A stretch of 64,000 nt of DNA from Paragordius varius (Eukaryota > Nematomorpha). The translations under genes were made by a program, and so were the position numbers. The DNA lies in assembly GCA_964247055.1 (NCBI GenBank), contig OZ176050.1:14136001-14200000 (forward strand), in the 5' to 3' direction. This document shows positions 15,401 through 27,567 of the stretch, in pieces. Numbering within the stretch: the first letter of the stretch is position 1; the number at the start of each line of letters is the position of its first letter. Below the pieces are notes generated by a model. It was given only the letters and a program-made list of their open reading frames with translations, did no database searches and had not been told where the DNA came from.

Positions 15401-15840
15401 TCTAACTGTTAGCCAACTATGATTTTAGACTGTCTATTTTTATTGAAAAATTAGTCCTCCATAATTTAGTTTTGTACTCACTAATTTCTTTTCGATCCAT
15501 TATTTTACTATCTAACTTACATGTTAACATAAAAAACCATATAATATAGTCAAAGGTTAATTTTATTTTGTCTTTGTGAACAAAATCTATTTATTTTATA
15601 TAATCAAATACATTTAACTTAAACTGATCGACATAGCTAGATTATTATACTTAATATATTTTAATTATTTCACATACTTTTGGCATGTGGCTAAATATTT
15701 TGATCAAATTATAATCCATACATATAATTGCTCGTTTCCACAAGTGAGCGGGTTTCTGGGTAGATACTAACTGATTTAACCTCACCCTATAACGCATGTG
15801 CCAAATTTGGGTTTGTCGTGATTACAATTTATAGTGAACC
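6421..15840. repeat. Tandem satellite array, ~1.7-kb unit with short variants
   Basis: At least eight diverged units follow head to tail. Starts are near 6421, 8166, 9818, 10786, 11994, 12771, 13780 and 14700. Landmarks repeat in order: CCCAGAGCTCAATTTTG; AACAGCACCGAAACACG; GTTTTTGCTGGTAAAATATA; ACATATATCTTCGGCG; TTTAGTTTTGTGCCGAACAC; GCATGCTTTAACATAAAAAA; GAGCCTGTTTATGGGT; CTCACCCTATGTTGTCTGTG. Full units (1.65-1.75 kb) carry all landmarks. Short ones (0.75-1.2 kb) lack the last part and rejoin near AGCCAAAGAGTAAT. No protein runs through the units, and open stretches such as 9031-9438 and 13583-13816 are not conserved between units. Single diverged half-units recur at 40.8-41.2, 42.5-42.7 and 44.8-45.15 kb. 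Confidence 0.9.
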
Positions 15841-16965
15841 CCCCCGCCCCCTCCCCTTTTCCCCAAAATAAAATTAAGCGTGTAAAGATAATCTATTTTT
15901 TTATTCAAGGATAACACAATTATTTTATTTTTGATAAATTCGTATACTTTAAATTTTATTCCATAATTAAAAGTAACAATCCCGTTTATATAGGTTAAAT
16001 GGAATATATGATTGTGTAATATTTTGTTCATTTATTATTACATTTTAAAAAATTATAAATGTTTGACCAGAAATATTAACTTATGGGAAAATTATTAAAT
16101 ATTTATTTTACTAATGGGTTTTAGGACAAAATAATTATGGTTCTAATGTAAAAAAAGTAAATAATAATAGCAAAAAAAACAAAATGCTCCAAGCAAAAAA
16201 TTTACGACATATGACCACAAATCGATCATTTTTTCATTCTATGATCTCATCATTGAATATATTTTGTAAAATAATTCGCGAGCAAAAAGCTCGTTTTCAT
16301 TAAAACGATAAAAGATATAAAACAAAAATGTTGTTGCATTCCTAAAAAAAGTATTAATTTTATTGTGCGGTAATTTTATACGGCCCTGCCTAACATCAAT
16401 TTTTTTATTGCGTCAGTTTCCTCTCACTTTATACGTTGCGTTACTTTAAACTAAGTTATTTGAACATAAAAACCAATTACACTCTATTTCCCAATGAAAT
16501 GCTTAAAGTTAATCTTCTTTGTTAATTAAATGATGCGATAAATATTTTTTTTTGATTTTTTTGAACGAGTTTTTATAGGGGCCATTATAATATTTTAAAA
16601 CATATTTTTTTAATGATTTTTTAACAATTTTGGATAACATTTAAAACTTTTAAAGCTGCAATTAAGTAAATGTATACCACCATATAAAATAGTTGGGCTC
16701 CAAAAACGTTTTTTAATTTTAATAGCAAATATGTCTGATTTCCGCCATTTCGTATAATTTAAACAGGGTTGTCCAATACAAATGACTCCGCAAGCCGCAT
16801 TTTAACCCTAAAAACGGCATGCGGCATTCGGAATATATATAAGGATTTAATTCCATAATATTCCAACATAAAACTATAAAATGCAAACACAAAACAACTT
16901 TTTTTATAAGCTGATTTACAATTTAGTTACTAATTTATATAATCTTTATTAGAATATAAACCGGT
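15841..16965. other. 5' flank of the small secreted gene, copy A (part of the A/B duplication)
   Basis: The sequence follows the last satellite unit and is matched, with many small gaps, by about 45150-46424. Shared anchors are CCCCAAAATAAAATTAA, GCAAAAAATTTACGACATAT and AAAACCAATTACAC. It should contain the promoter of the gene at 16966, but no TATA or other element could be told apart from the AT-rich background. A hAT-like end (CAGGGTTGTCCAATAC) lies near 16766. Confidence 0.55.
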
Positions 16966-17038
16966 ATGCAATTATTTAAATACTTGGCTATATGCTTCTG
17001 TGGAACTATCCTCCTGTGCTTGATCGAATATGTGAAAG
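16966..17038 (+). CDS. Small predicted secreted protein, copy A, exon 1 (signal peptide)
   Basis: The exon encodes MQLFKYLAICFCG, TILLCLIEYVK and the first base of the next codon. A short charged start followed by about 16 hydrophobic residues is typical of a signal peptide. It ends at a GT donor (AAAG then GTAGAT) in phase 1. The only compatible downstream exon I found starts at 29099 with AG, giving a glutamate codon across the junction. The spliced product would be 85 residues. The same exon, with the same donor, is present in the diverged copy B at 46425-46497; this is the main reason to believe it. The family is not recognised. The ~12-kb intron is filled with transposable elements. Confidence 0.5.
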
Positions 17039-18201
17039 GTAGATATAATTTTTTTTATGTGCAGTAGAAACAAACAAAATAAATAAATTTTTATATGAAG
17101 ACCGATATAATGGTAATGGTAACTTAAGCTTACGAGTCGTTTTAAACATTATTTAAAACTTTTACCGTCAATACTCAAGATTTTGATATCCTAAAAATAG
17201 AGATTAAGCGGTAAGATTGTATATCAAAATCAATTATTCTTCCAAATTAGTCATCGGTTTATTGATATAAATTATCAATTTTTATTAAGTTTTGCGTATT
17301 TTAAGTTGAACCCGCATAAAAGCAGAAATTGCGCGATAGAATTATGCTTATTATTTGTTAAAAATCTATTATTTGCCGCGCATATCTTATTTTTAAATTA
17401 AATTAGAGAATTTAAGGCGTTTTGCATCAAATGATTTGTATAAAAATAATTATACATAACAACACCTTTATGTGAATATAGTAAAAATTGGATTGAACAT
17501 CCATAGTTTTAACATATTTTTATAACCTTAATATTGCAAAGTTTAAAAAAAGATTGTAATTAGTTTAAAAAAATGGTTGTCTAATTTTTTGTCTTTCTCA
17601 ATAGAATGCATATTGTACTTATATATACAGATAAATGTATTAATATTCTTATAATTTTAAAACTTGCACATAATATATGCAGGGCTTAGAATTAGAAACG
17701 CAGAAAAAAACCAGGTTTCTTGCATTTTAGTAGGAATGATTTCGTTGGATTAAAACAAACCCGATTCCGGTTCTGCATGTCAAATAAATGTTACCACATT
17801 TCATTTAAAAAATTAAATTTATTGTGTAAATTATTTTATAAAAATCCATATGAATGAGCTAAAAAATTGGCTCATTCAATGTAACTTATGAGGGAAAATA
17901 TATTAAAGGGAGGTGGCCATTTTGAAATTTTTTAGAAAACAAATTTTACCAAATATGGATAACATCGCTCGGCTTTATTTGTTTGTTTTATTGAAAAGTA
18001 TTATTTAAGATTAATAGATAACAATCTTTTTTCACATGTATAAATATGATGAGGGCGAATGTAACTAAACTAAAAGCCAAATAAAAAAACTATGATAGTA
18101 AATGTATAACATTAGAGCATGCAACAGTTTGACTTTACTCAGGGAATCAAATTTTTTAAAAGTTAAGGCACAATAACTAATTTATTTTACTATCACACAT
18201 C

Positions 18202-18236
<35 letters not shown>

Positions 18237-19237
18237 AAGATTATTATGTTAGTTATAATACAAGAGTTCTATATATTATTAATAAATTTTCTGAGTTGCC
18301 AGGCAAATGCTCTCATAAATATAATTACAAGCAATATCAACATAAAATTTTAGATAAAAACTTGTTTTTTAATGCATGCTCCCATAAAAATTATTATGCT
18401 CTATCTAGTCTATCGCCTTGGTAAAAATAATTTATAAATATTGCTTTGATATACGGGTAAACTAGTTAATATATTATAAAGCTTTAAAGACGAAAGAATT
18501 TTAATCAAAGGTGATAGAAATGTTTACCATGAATTTCGTAGAAAACATTCTTATTGACATTGCAAAGCATTTTTATAGTTTTCCTAGCTTAAAGTTTAAT
18601 TCAACATTATTTTAAATTTTTTATGCCATTAGCATATAAATGTACCTTAAAAGCAACATTTTTGCGTTAGTGTTAATAGAACCTAATTATACCATTTGGA
18701 CTTCATAATATCCTACACTTTAAGTTGGTCTTTGAACATTATAAGTTGGTCTATAATTTTTTACGTTTGTATTTAACCATAATATTTGCCATATTTTATT
18801 ATTCTTTAACCTAATTTTCTTATTTTGTTATATATTTATTCACCTAATATAAATTTTACCACTTTTTTGTTTCAAACTAATTTTTTCAATTTAAACAAAT
18901 TATTAACTTATAAATGTTTTACTGAAATGTAATTAATAACCCAAAAAACTTATATATTTTGATTGTGTAATACCTAATTAAACATATATTTTTAATAACT
19001 TAATAAAGAATACGGTTTTTGAATGATCAAAAATTAATATTGATTAAAGGTTTATGTAAAATAAAAACTTGAATTATACATATAACTTAAAGTCACTTTG
19101 AAGTGCTATATTTTATTGGGAAAAATATTTTGTATGCATGCTTTGTTAAAATATTTAATCCTATTTAAAAAAATTTGATCAACCCATTTTATTTTTATGT
19201 TGGTTGGAGCATTGTGAAAACGCTAAATAACATTTAA
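17039..19237. other. Intron of copy A gene, duplicated block A
   Basis: AT-rich intron sequence, collinear with about 46498-47460 and 49000-49490 of copy B. Shared anchors include TTTTGCGTTAGT at about 18662, matched near 49347, and GGAGCAT-GTGAAAA-GCTAAA at 19207, matched near 49479. A (TA)n run lies at 18205-18232. No coding exon was seen in it. Confidence 0.55.
18205..18232. repeat. (TA)n microsatellite
   Basis: About 14 uninterrupted TA dinucleotides inside the intron of the copy A gene. Confidence 0.9.
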
Positions 19238-20622
19238 TCATATATTTATAAAAATGGAAAGTGGTGGCTTTGTAATCTGCTTCCGGAAAACCGGTAGACC
19301 CTTTAAATTTAAATGTTGTAAAAATATAATCATTAATGAGTTCCTTGACAATAGTTTGCCCTTTTTTTGAAAAAGGCTCCTAGTTCGGGCCCACCCCTGT
19401 AAAAAACGGTTTTTTTGAAAACATACTTCCACAAAATCGTTTGAGACAATTTTCCGGAAAACGTGTTGGACCATTCATTTTCAATATGATTTTCGTTTAC
19501 TTATTTTCGATTGCGCCGAACATAGTCGGCTCGCTTTTCTAATTTAAGCCTCGTTTTAACCCACTCTTTCCGTAAAATACCATTTTTTTTCAAAAAAAAT
19601 TAGTCCACAAAAATAATTTTTTAAATCTAGTTTTCCCCAAAGTAAAAGACCTTAAAAATTCATTAAGGATTCCCGTTAAAAGGCAAAAAATTTTGTCAAG
19701 CGTTTTTTTTATATTGGCTGCTGGGTAAGGAGGTACCCGCTAAAAACTGATCCGTATCGAAATGGCGTGCCTGTTAAATTTCAGAAGACCTATCAGGCCA
19801 TATGAGTTCAATAGGTGCTTTAAATTTTACCCGTAAAAATCAAAAATTTATGTCGAGGGATTTTGTAAATTAGCTTTTAATTAGGCCCTTTATGCCTGAA
19901 AAATGCGCCACCAAAGAATTATTTTTTAATTTTGAGGCAATTTTTCCAAAAACTAATGAGAGCATCATGATTCCAGGTATTCTCCGTAAAAAGCCAAAAA
20001 AATTTATCAAGCGCTTTTTTTGTATCAGTTTCTGGGTAGGGAGCTATCCGCCTAAAACTGCGCCACAATATAGATATTACGTTGTTTTGGAACTAATTTA
20101 AAGAAAACCATCAGGCCATATGATAGGTGCTTAAAATATTACCAGGCAAAAATTTAGGTCGTGCGGTTTTTCAAACTTGCCCTCTATGTATGCTTTTTGG
20201 AAATAATTAATGACTTTCTAGCAATGTATACTTATTCATACTGTATCATCTACATATTTATTAAAATGGAAAGTGGTGGCTTTGTAATCTGTTTCCGGAA
20301 AACAGGAAGACCGATTCAAATTCAAATGTCAAAAAAATATAATCATTAATGAATGCATACGAGTTCAATATAGCTTTAAATATTACCCATAAAAAGTAAA
20401 AATTATAGTATAGCGGTTTTTTCCGTTAGCCGTCAATTTGGATTTATACCAGTAAACATATGGTATGAATGCACCGTTTAGAAAATCCTATGAGATCATA
20501 GCTATTAAATAATGTTTCAAACATATATGGATGATTTTATTGATCTCTTTTTTTCTAATAGCTTCCCCCCAGAAGTCCGAAGGACTTCCAGGGGATGTGT
20601 AGCAGCACGAGATTTACGCTAG
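19238..20622 (-). repeat. Unclassified interspersed repeat R (CTAGCGTAAATC family), copy R1
   Basis: Reverse-strand copy of a family also found at 24773-25853, 35617-36680 and 41394-41937. The family start (here at the high-coordinate end) reads CTAGCGTAAATCTCGTGCTG. The other end carries CCGGTTTTCCGG and AAAGCCACCACTTTCC-like sequence. Internal landmarks are GGCGCAATCGAAAATAAGTA, GGGCCCGAACTGGG-like and TTTACGG-GGGAGCGGG. Short open stretches occur but are not kept between copies, so I do not call a gene. It lacks obvious long terminal repeats. A Helitron/Helentron or other non-autonomous element is possible, but the type is not decided. Confidence 0.7.
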
Positions 20623-21245
20623 TATACCATTCGCACTTCAAGAGTGTCCTTGAACACTTCAAGTTGGTCCTTGAACAGTTCAAGTTGGTCCTTAAACATT
20701 TCAAGTTGGTCCTTTTTTGTTTTGTTTATAACTTTTATCAATCAAATCGTAAATAATTCATCTACTTTATTGTTTTTAACCTCTTTTCTATTATTTTACA
20801 TAAATTTTACATCCATATCAACTTTTGATCTTTTAGAAACCGTATATCTATATTAATTTCTTATAATAATTTTGGATATTTAAAAGATTTTAACGAAATG
20901 AAAAAATATATAAGTTTTCTGGGTTATTAATTAAAATTTACTATTAAAAACATTTAAAAGTCAATAATTTTGTTCAAATAAAAAAAAATAGTTTGGAACA
21001 AAAAAGTGATTTTTCAATAAAAATTTTTATTTTTAAATGAATAAATATATAATAAATAAAGTAAATTAGGTTAATAAATAATAAAATAAAAAAATAAATG
21101 CAAAAAATTATAATTAAGCAAAATTTATAAATTTTAAGGATCAACTTGAACTGTTCAAGGACCAACTTGAACTGTTCAGGGACCAACTTAAACTGTTCAA
21201 GGACCAACTTGAACTGTTCAAGGACACTCTGCAAATGGTATATAT
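20623..21245. mobile_element. Foldback element FB1 (21-bp repeat arms)
   Basis: The left arm holds about three copies and the right arm about five inverted copies of a 21-bp unit, AGTTGGTCCTTGAACAGTTCA. A core of about 410 bp lies between. Ends read TATACCATTCGCACTTC and its complement GCAAATGGTATA. The core is shared with the elements at 43673 and 47916. No coding sequence is credible. It abuts the start of repeat copy R1. Confidence 0.85.
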
Positions 21246-22854
21246 TATAATACAAGTTGATATTATCCAAGATAATATACGCCTTTTAAATTTATGTTCC
21301 CTTTAATTTGTTAATAATTTATATGCTCCGCATTACCATAAAATACGGTTTACAAAATTTTACTAAAATTAAATTCCAAATATTTCATAATCTATTATAT
21401 ATTAAAGATTCTAATCGCAAAATTTCTTCTTTTTTGCGTTTTTTAAATAAGTAACCCATTTGAAAAGGTCAAAAATTTCAAACCTTATATTATAAATCAC
21501 AATTTTAAAAATGTTTGCTCTTCAATATAATATGAATATACTTAAAGTACTTTTTAAAAAATTTACCTTTCACCAAAAAAATTTTATTACCATATTGTTC
21601 GAAAATTTTTGTGTTTTCTTTACGATGTGAACTATTTACCACATAAATGTAAAAATTTGTTTAATATCAATCGTAAAGCTCCAAAACCTCGAGAATCCTG
21701 GTACATTCATCTGAAAGTTTTATAAGGAACTTTTTTGTGCTACCGATTTTGTGCCTGAAATATGTTATACATATAAAAAACAAGGATTAAAAAATAAAGT
21801 TTTTGCCTACTTTTTTGCTATTTTAATTACTGTTATTCCGCAAGTAATTAAATCAGTTTATAATTTTGTCATATAATAGGTAATTGCCAAATAACGTATT
21901 ATGGGATCACATATTCAGTAACTAACAGTACGTATCCTATTGAGAGCAATGAAGTGATTACGCTAAACAATGATACAGCTCCTTGTACTGCAAAATTTTA
22001 TATAAAGCTTCACATAAATTGTACTTTGGGTAATTTATTTTATATGATATATATCATAACTAACTTAAAATTATCATACCTTTATATGTATATATATATT
22101 TGATGCCCGAATTTTATATAGTAACGAGGGCTATATTGTCAATTTCGGTAATTGGTTAAAAGGCATTTATTTATCTTTGAATTTATTTAACACTCGAATC
22201 AGGGGATAAAATATCCCAAACAATATTTAAATTTATTTATAAAATACTACTGAAAAAACGATTATTTAAATTTATGCTTCTATTCTAAAAAATTATATAA
22301 ATAAATCATAATATCTAATTAAAATTTAGTAATGGAGAGGTTTAGTATCAAACGACCACGACGCCATTATTATATTACAACATTTTCGCAAATATCGTGT
22401 TTTATTCTAACCTTAAAATTAAGTTATTTTTTTATCAAAATCACATTTAACGTTGATATAAACAGAAAAAGTGGTATATTTTGCATTATTTTTACATTTA
22501 GCCTATGCACACATGTTATGTTGGATAAATTTTTACCTTTGGGGTGTGCCTCTAAATAATTAATATAAGTATTTGCGAACAAAATTTTTTATTATTATAT
22601 TTCGGTTCGGTTATATCAGTGCAAACTTTTGCAAAGGTTTGAATTTATTCCATTTTTTTAAATATTAAATTAAGACAAGCTTGTGGTAACAACTACCCCA
22701 ATTCGAATAGAAGGATTAAAATGAATGCGTTGTATCCAAGTCTTGTGTTAAATATGATAAATAAACAGACGCCATTTCTACACAACTTCTCTTCTATATG
22801 TTATTAAATAAAATCCTAAATCATGTTAATTGTTTAGCCACTATATACACTAAA
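21246..22854. other. Duplicated block A, then unassigned intron sequence
   Basis: Up to about 21670 this matches copy B at about 49541-49740 and 50480-50600 (anchors ATGCTCCGCATTACCATAAA and TGTTCGAAAATTTTTGTG). Copy A lacks the 0.7-kb element that copy B carries at 49765-50468. Sequence from about 22000 to 22854 shows no recognised feature. The 75-codon open stretch at 22332-22559 has no motif and is not supported. Confidence 0.5.
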
Positions 22855-23267
22855 AAATTTAACAAAATAATTTTTATTTCATGAGATAGCTTATGATCAG
22901 CGTATTCATTTGCCGTTAAAATTTTTATTTGTTTAAGAACTAGTTTTTGAATAATTGAGAGAAATCGAAATCGGGGTAAAATGAAAATTAAGGATAATTA
23001 AGAGTAATTTAAAAAATGATAAAATTTGAGATATTATGGTTTATTATCATTTAGGATATATTTTCAATATAACATTAGACTAAAACGATATAATTAAGGT
23101 TTCTATAAAATTTCAGTTCTAAGATGGCGTTTTTCTCTTACCACATTTAAAATAAAAGACAAAAAAAACTTTCATACTATATTAAAATAATTTTAATTAA
23201 TTATTAATAGCAAACTCACTGATTTCAACATTCATATGTTTTCATTATCAGTAAAAACTTCTATATC

Positions 23268-23500
23268 GTGTTTTTTTTATTCCTTTTTTTGTCATCTGGT
23301 TATGAGTGTATAAAAAATTATACTGTTTTATTTTAAATCTTACAAGAGTGGAAGTTATAAATTAAATGCAAAATAATAGGATTTAAAAGTAGTGGAAAAT
23401 CTACCAACAATCCGTACATATCCCGGTATAAATATTATGTGTTACAATTTTATAACCAGATGACAAAAAAATGAAAAAATAAAAAACAATATTTTTTAGA
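23268..23500. mobile_element. Short inverted-repeat MITE
   Basis: Imperfect inverted arms of about 40 bp share TTTTTTTGTCATCTGGTTAT (left) with its complement ATAACCAGATGACAAAAAAA (right). It lies in the middle of the outer inverted-repeat element. Confidence 0.6.
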
Positions 23501-24395
23501 TTTATTTATTGTTTTTTTACTGAATAAAATTAGAATGTTAAGATTTCAACATTAAAATTTTTTAAATTTGTAAGAAACTCAAATCCTAAAAAGAAGAACG
23601 TCATCTTTCTAATTGAAATGTCATATAAACCCTATATATATGATTTTATTTAGTGATACTCACGCGGCCCGCGGGCCGCATGCGGCCCTAAGAGTGCTTT
23701 AAAATTGCCCTATGACCAAATAGATACATAAATTATTTTTTTGAGGAATTTTTAAATAACATAAGCGAATTTTAGGGTATATAGCAATTTATTTTCTTTA
23801 TATTTAATTTTGGTAATTTTTATTTTTTACCTAATTTGAAATGTAGAAAAATTTTCCTAGATTAAAATGATTTCAAAATTTTGGCACACGTTGTTTCTGT
23901 TTCTGTATTTATTTTCTTTTATATTTTAATATTTTCATTGCTTCCTTTTAAAGCAAGCCTTTTATTCAAACCTGCATATTCTTTTCATTTTTTACATCAT
24001 TTTTTGATACTCATTTCCATAATTTCAAATCAACATCATTAAATTTCGTCCTGTTTTTTATACCATATTCTAATATTCCTATTTTTTTAAAAAAATTTAC
24101 ATAATAATTAAACATAAATTAAAAGGATGACATCAAAAACGTAATCCGATGAAATCGCTTTTTTAAAAAAGAATAGGAAGAAATTTTTTTTGTCGTTTTT
24201 AAAAAATGTTGTAACCTGCCTTATATATAGGACCACATAATTATAAAAAATACAATATGGAAAGACATCTCAATATGCACTCTTTGTGAGATTTTGCAAC
24301 GAAAACATAATCAACGAGTATTTATTTTTACCAATGAATAATACCACGAAAAGAAATAACTTCCTAAAAATAATTAGCATTTTTTTAGATAAATG

Positions 24396-27300
24396 TAAGG
24401 TGACCAGACGTCCCGCTTTTTCACACTTTGTCCCGCCTCCCGCTGCGTTTTTGAAATGTCCCGCTTTTTCACGATTATATAAAAAAAGATTTTTTTAAAT
24501 ACATTTAAGTTTTTTATATAAAATTTATTTTTTTTTATCCGTTTAAATTTATTATCATTAGTTATCTTTAAAATCTGTATCAATTTTAAATTAAAGTTTT
24601 TTATTTTTAAATTAAAAATATTTATTTTTTTCAAATTTATATCATATGATTATACACTTTGCTTCCTAATCCTACTGCCAACATTATCACAAAGACAAAT
24701 TAATATCACAACGGTAGCTTATACCTTTACTCCAGAAAATTAAGGTAATATAATATTTTTTATATTAATACTAGCGTAAATCTCGTGCTGCTACGCAGCC
24801 AGAATAAGTCCTTCAGACTTCTGGGGGGGAGGGCTATTTGAAATAAGGGACAATAAAATGATCCACATATGTGGATTATTTCGAAACATTATTTAATAGA
24901 TATGATTTTATAGGAATTTTTAAACGGAGCATTCATACTAATTAATATATTGTTTAATAGGGCGAAAAATAGATTTAAAAAATTATTTTTGTGGACTTTG
25001 TTTTTTGAAAAAAATGGCATTTTACGAAGGGAGCGGAAAAGAGGGATTAAATCAAAAGCGAGACGACTATGTTCGGCGCAATCGAAAATAAGTAAATTGA
25101 ATGATACTTTCTCCAGAAAATTGTCTCTTCAAAGACACGATTTTTGTGGATTTCTGTTTTCAGAAAAACCGTTTTTCAGACGGGGTGGGCCCGAACTGGG
25201 GGCCTATTTCAAAAAAAGGGCGAAGCTATTGTGGGACATTTATTAATGATTATATTTATTCGATATTTGGATTTGATTGGGTTCACCGGTTTTCCGGAAA
25301 CAGATCACAAAGTTACATGAGGAATCAGTTTGCGGGTAGCTCCCTACCCAGCAGCTACCATCAAAGAACCGCTTGACTAAAATTTTTGCCTTTTAACAGA
25401 GAATACGTGGAATCCATATTTTTTTACGGTCTCATACCTAGGGCGAAAAATAGATTTAAAAAATTATTTTTGTGGACTTTGTTTTTTAAAAAAATTGCAT
25501 TTTACGGGGGGAGCGGGTAAAAAGAGGGCCTTAATCAAAAAAAGCGAGCTTACTATGTTCGGCGCAATCGAAAATAAGTAAACAAAAATCATATTTGAAA
25601 TTGAATGGTCCAACACGTTCTCCAGAAAATTGTCTCAAAGACACGATTTTGTCGACTTGTTTTAAAAAAAACCGTTTTTCACACGGGGTAGGCCCGAACT
25701 GGGGGCCTATTTCAAAAAAAGGGCGAAGCTATTGTTGGGGCATTCATTAATGATTATATTTTTTCGAACTTTGGATTTGAATGGGTCTACCGGTTTTCCG
25801 GTACCAGATCACAAAGCCAGCATTTTCCATTTTTATAAATATATAGATTAGTTTAAAATATGAGTACAAAAAGAGGTTGTAAATTTAACGATGATTTAAT
25901 GAAAGAATTTCCTTTTATCAAAAAAACGAAGAATGAATCATTTGTTAATACTTTCTGTTAGGGGTTCACTCTACCACATGGCGGTAAGCATAATATTACA
26001 AAGCATATGGAAATACAGAAACATAAAAGATGTTTAGATATGGTGGCATCATCTCACAAAATGAGGGATTTTTATCGTAAAACCGCTTTTGGAGAGGAAG
26101 AAAAGAATTTGGCACTAGCCCAAGGCGTTTCATCTTTTCACGCGTTAATTACAATCATTCCATTAGATCTATGGATTGTACCTCACATGTTATTCGTGCC
26201 CGTACAAAGGCTGAAGGCATTGTATGCATTGTCCTTTCGCCACATGCATTTTCTGAATACAAAAAGATTTCCTGAAAATTTTCATATCGCCATACTCTGA
26301 TGTATCAAATCAGGAAACAAAAATATTTCCCACGTTAATAAAATATTTTGTCCAGAAACCGGAGTAAAATTAAAATTTTAAGTTTTATTTCTCTACCCGG
26401 TGCGAATTCCGACATAATTTTACTTCAATAATGAATATTCTAGGAAAAAATATTTTAAAAGACAAAATCATCGCATATTGCTGTACACTAATACGAACTT
26501 CGGTGGAAAAGCAAGGAGGGAAACAAAAAGAAATTTTCAGTAATTAACAGATAATCTTAATCCATTATTGACGTTGGGTGTGTAGCGCTTATAACACACA
26601 ACGCTATTCAAACAGCTGCTGATTTGTTACCCCTAGATGTGGAAAATGTAGTTGTTTATGTATATTCCTATTTTTATATACACGGTACGCGTTGAAACGC
26701 TTAAAAAATTCTGTGGAAATGCAGAAGTTCAATATTAAAAAAATGCTTGGATATTGTAAAACTCGTTGGTTTGCTCTTCTGCCAGCTATCGAAGGAATTT
26801 TAAAAAATGATACTTTAAAATCCTATTTTTTTTATCACAGGACAAATGTCCTACAACTTTGGAAAAGTTTTTTGAAAGTGATTCTTCAATATGGTTAGAA
26901 TTCCTACATAATCAAGCTTCTCTCTTTCAAAATGTTATTAAATTGATAGAAAGTGACAAAACTTCGGCAAACGAAGTAGCCAATGAAGTTAGTAACCTAA
27001 AATTCCAATGTAGAAAGGTTATAAAATAATTTTATACCAGTAACCAATCGCAATATTATAAATAATTTAGAAAAACAAGGCTTAATAAATCGCCAAGATA
27101 TCTTGTTCCATTAAAAATGTTTTATACAAACTGTAAAGATTATTGGAAGACTGGACGGTGCAATTTAATGAAATTGATCATTTTTATTGGATAACATTAA
27201 TGGAACCAACGCTGCTACTGAGCGCGTTTTTTCCACAGTAAATCAGATGTGGACATCGGAAAAATCAAATTTAAATGTTGAGACTTTAAAGGCCGTGTTA

Positions 27301-27567
27301 TCTGTCAAATATAATTTGACAAATTCTTGTGAAGACTTCTACAATATTTTATAAAATGATGACAATCTGCTAATACGCATTCACTCAAATAAAAAATATA
27401 CCAATGATTTAAATATTTTTTTATATATAATGTATTTGTGTTAAAAATAAATAAATACTACAATAAATTTTTTGTATAAAAATTTTTGGTTGCCCCACCT
27501 CATAACCCCCCCCCCCCCATTTCTCAGATTTGTCCCGCTTTTTCCTTCAAAAAATCTGGTCACCTTA
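24396..27567 (+). mobile_element. Nested hAT transposon with TAAGGTGACC ends
   Basis: Ends are TAAGGTGACCAGA and TCTGGTCACCTTA. The 8-bp target duplication GATAAATG (24388-24395 and 27568-27575) is perfect. A degraded transposase starts at ATG 25860 (MSTKRGCKFNDDLMKEFPF), has a KHMEIQKHKR zinc-binding-like segment and KMRDFYRKTAFGEEEKNLA. Later come CKTRWFALLPAIEG, DWTVQFNEID and finally NAATERVFSTVNQMW with a typical hAT C-terminal dimerisation region near 27200-27350. Several in-frame stops and frame changes break it. It lies inside another hAT and is itself interrupted near its 5' end by repeat copy R2. The perfect target duplication makes it younger than its host. Confidence 0.88.
24773..25853 (+). 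repeat. Unclassified repeat R, copy R2, inside the nested hAT
   Basis: Plus-strand copy beginning CTAGCGTAAATCTCGTGCTG and ending CATTTTTATAAATATATAG. It contains two direct units of about 490 bp, each starting GGGCGAAAAATAGATTTAAA (24960 and 25441). Two open stretches (24950-25246 and 25101-25376) are not preserved in the second unit and are not called genes. Confidence 0.75.

Noticed and set aside
20638-21235. CRISPR-like array of short repeats
   Set aside because: Units are contiguous with no unique spacers, are arranged as inverted arms, and the genome is eukaryotic.
22332-22559. 75-codon open frame as a host gene
   Set aside because: No motif, no splice context, composition like intron, and no counterpart in block B.
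24950-25376. Two overlapping 91-98-codon open frames
   Set aside because: They lie in repeat R. The second ~490-bp unit and the other three copies do not keep the frames.
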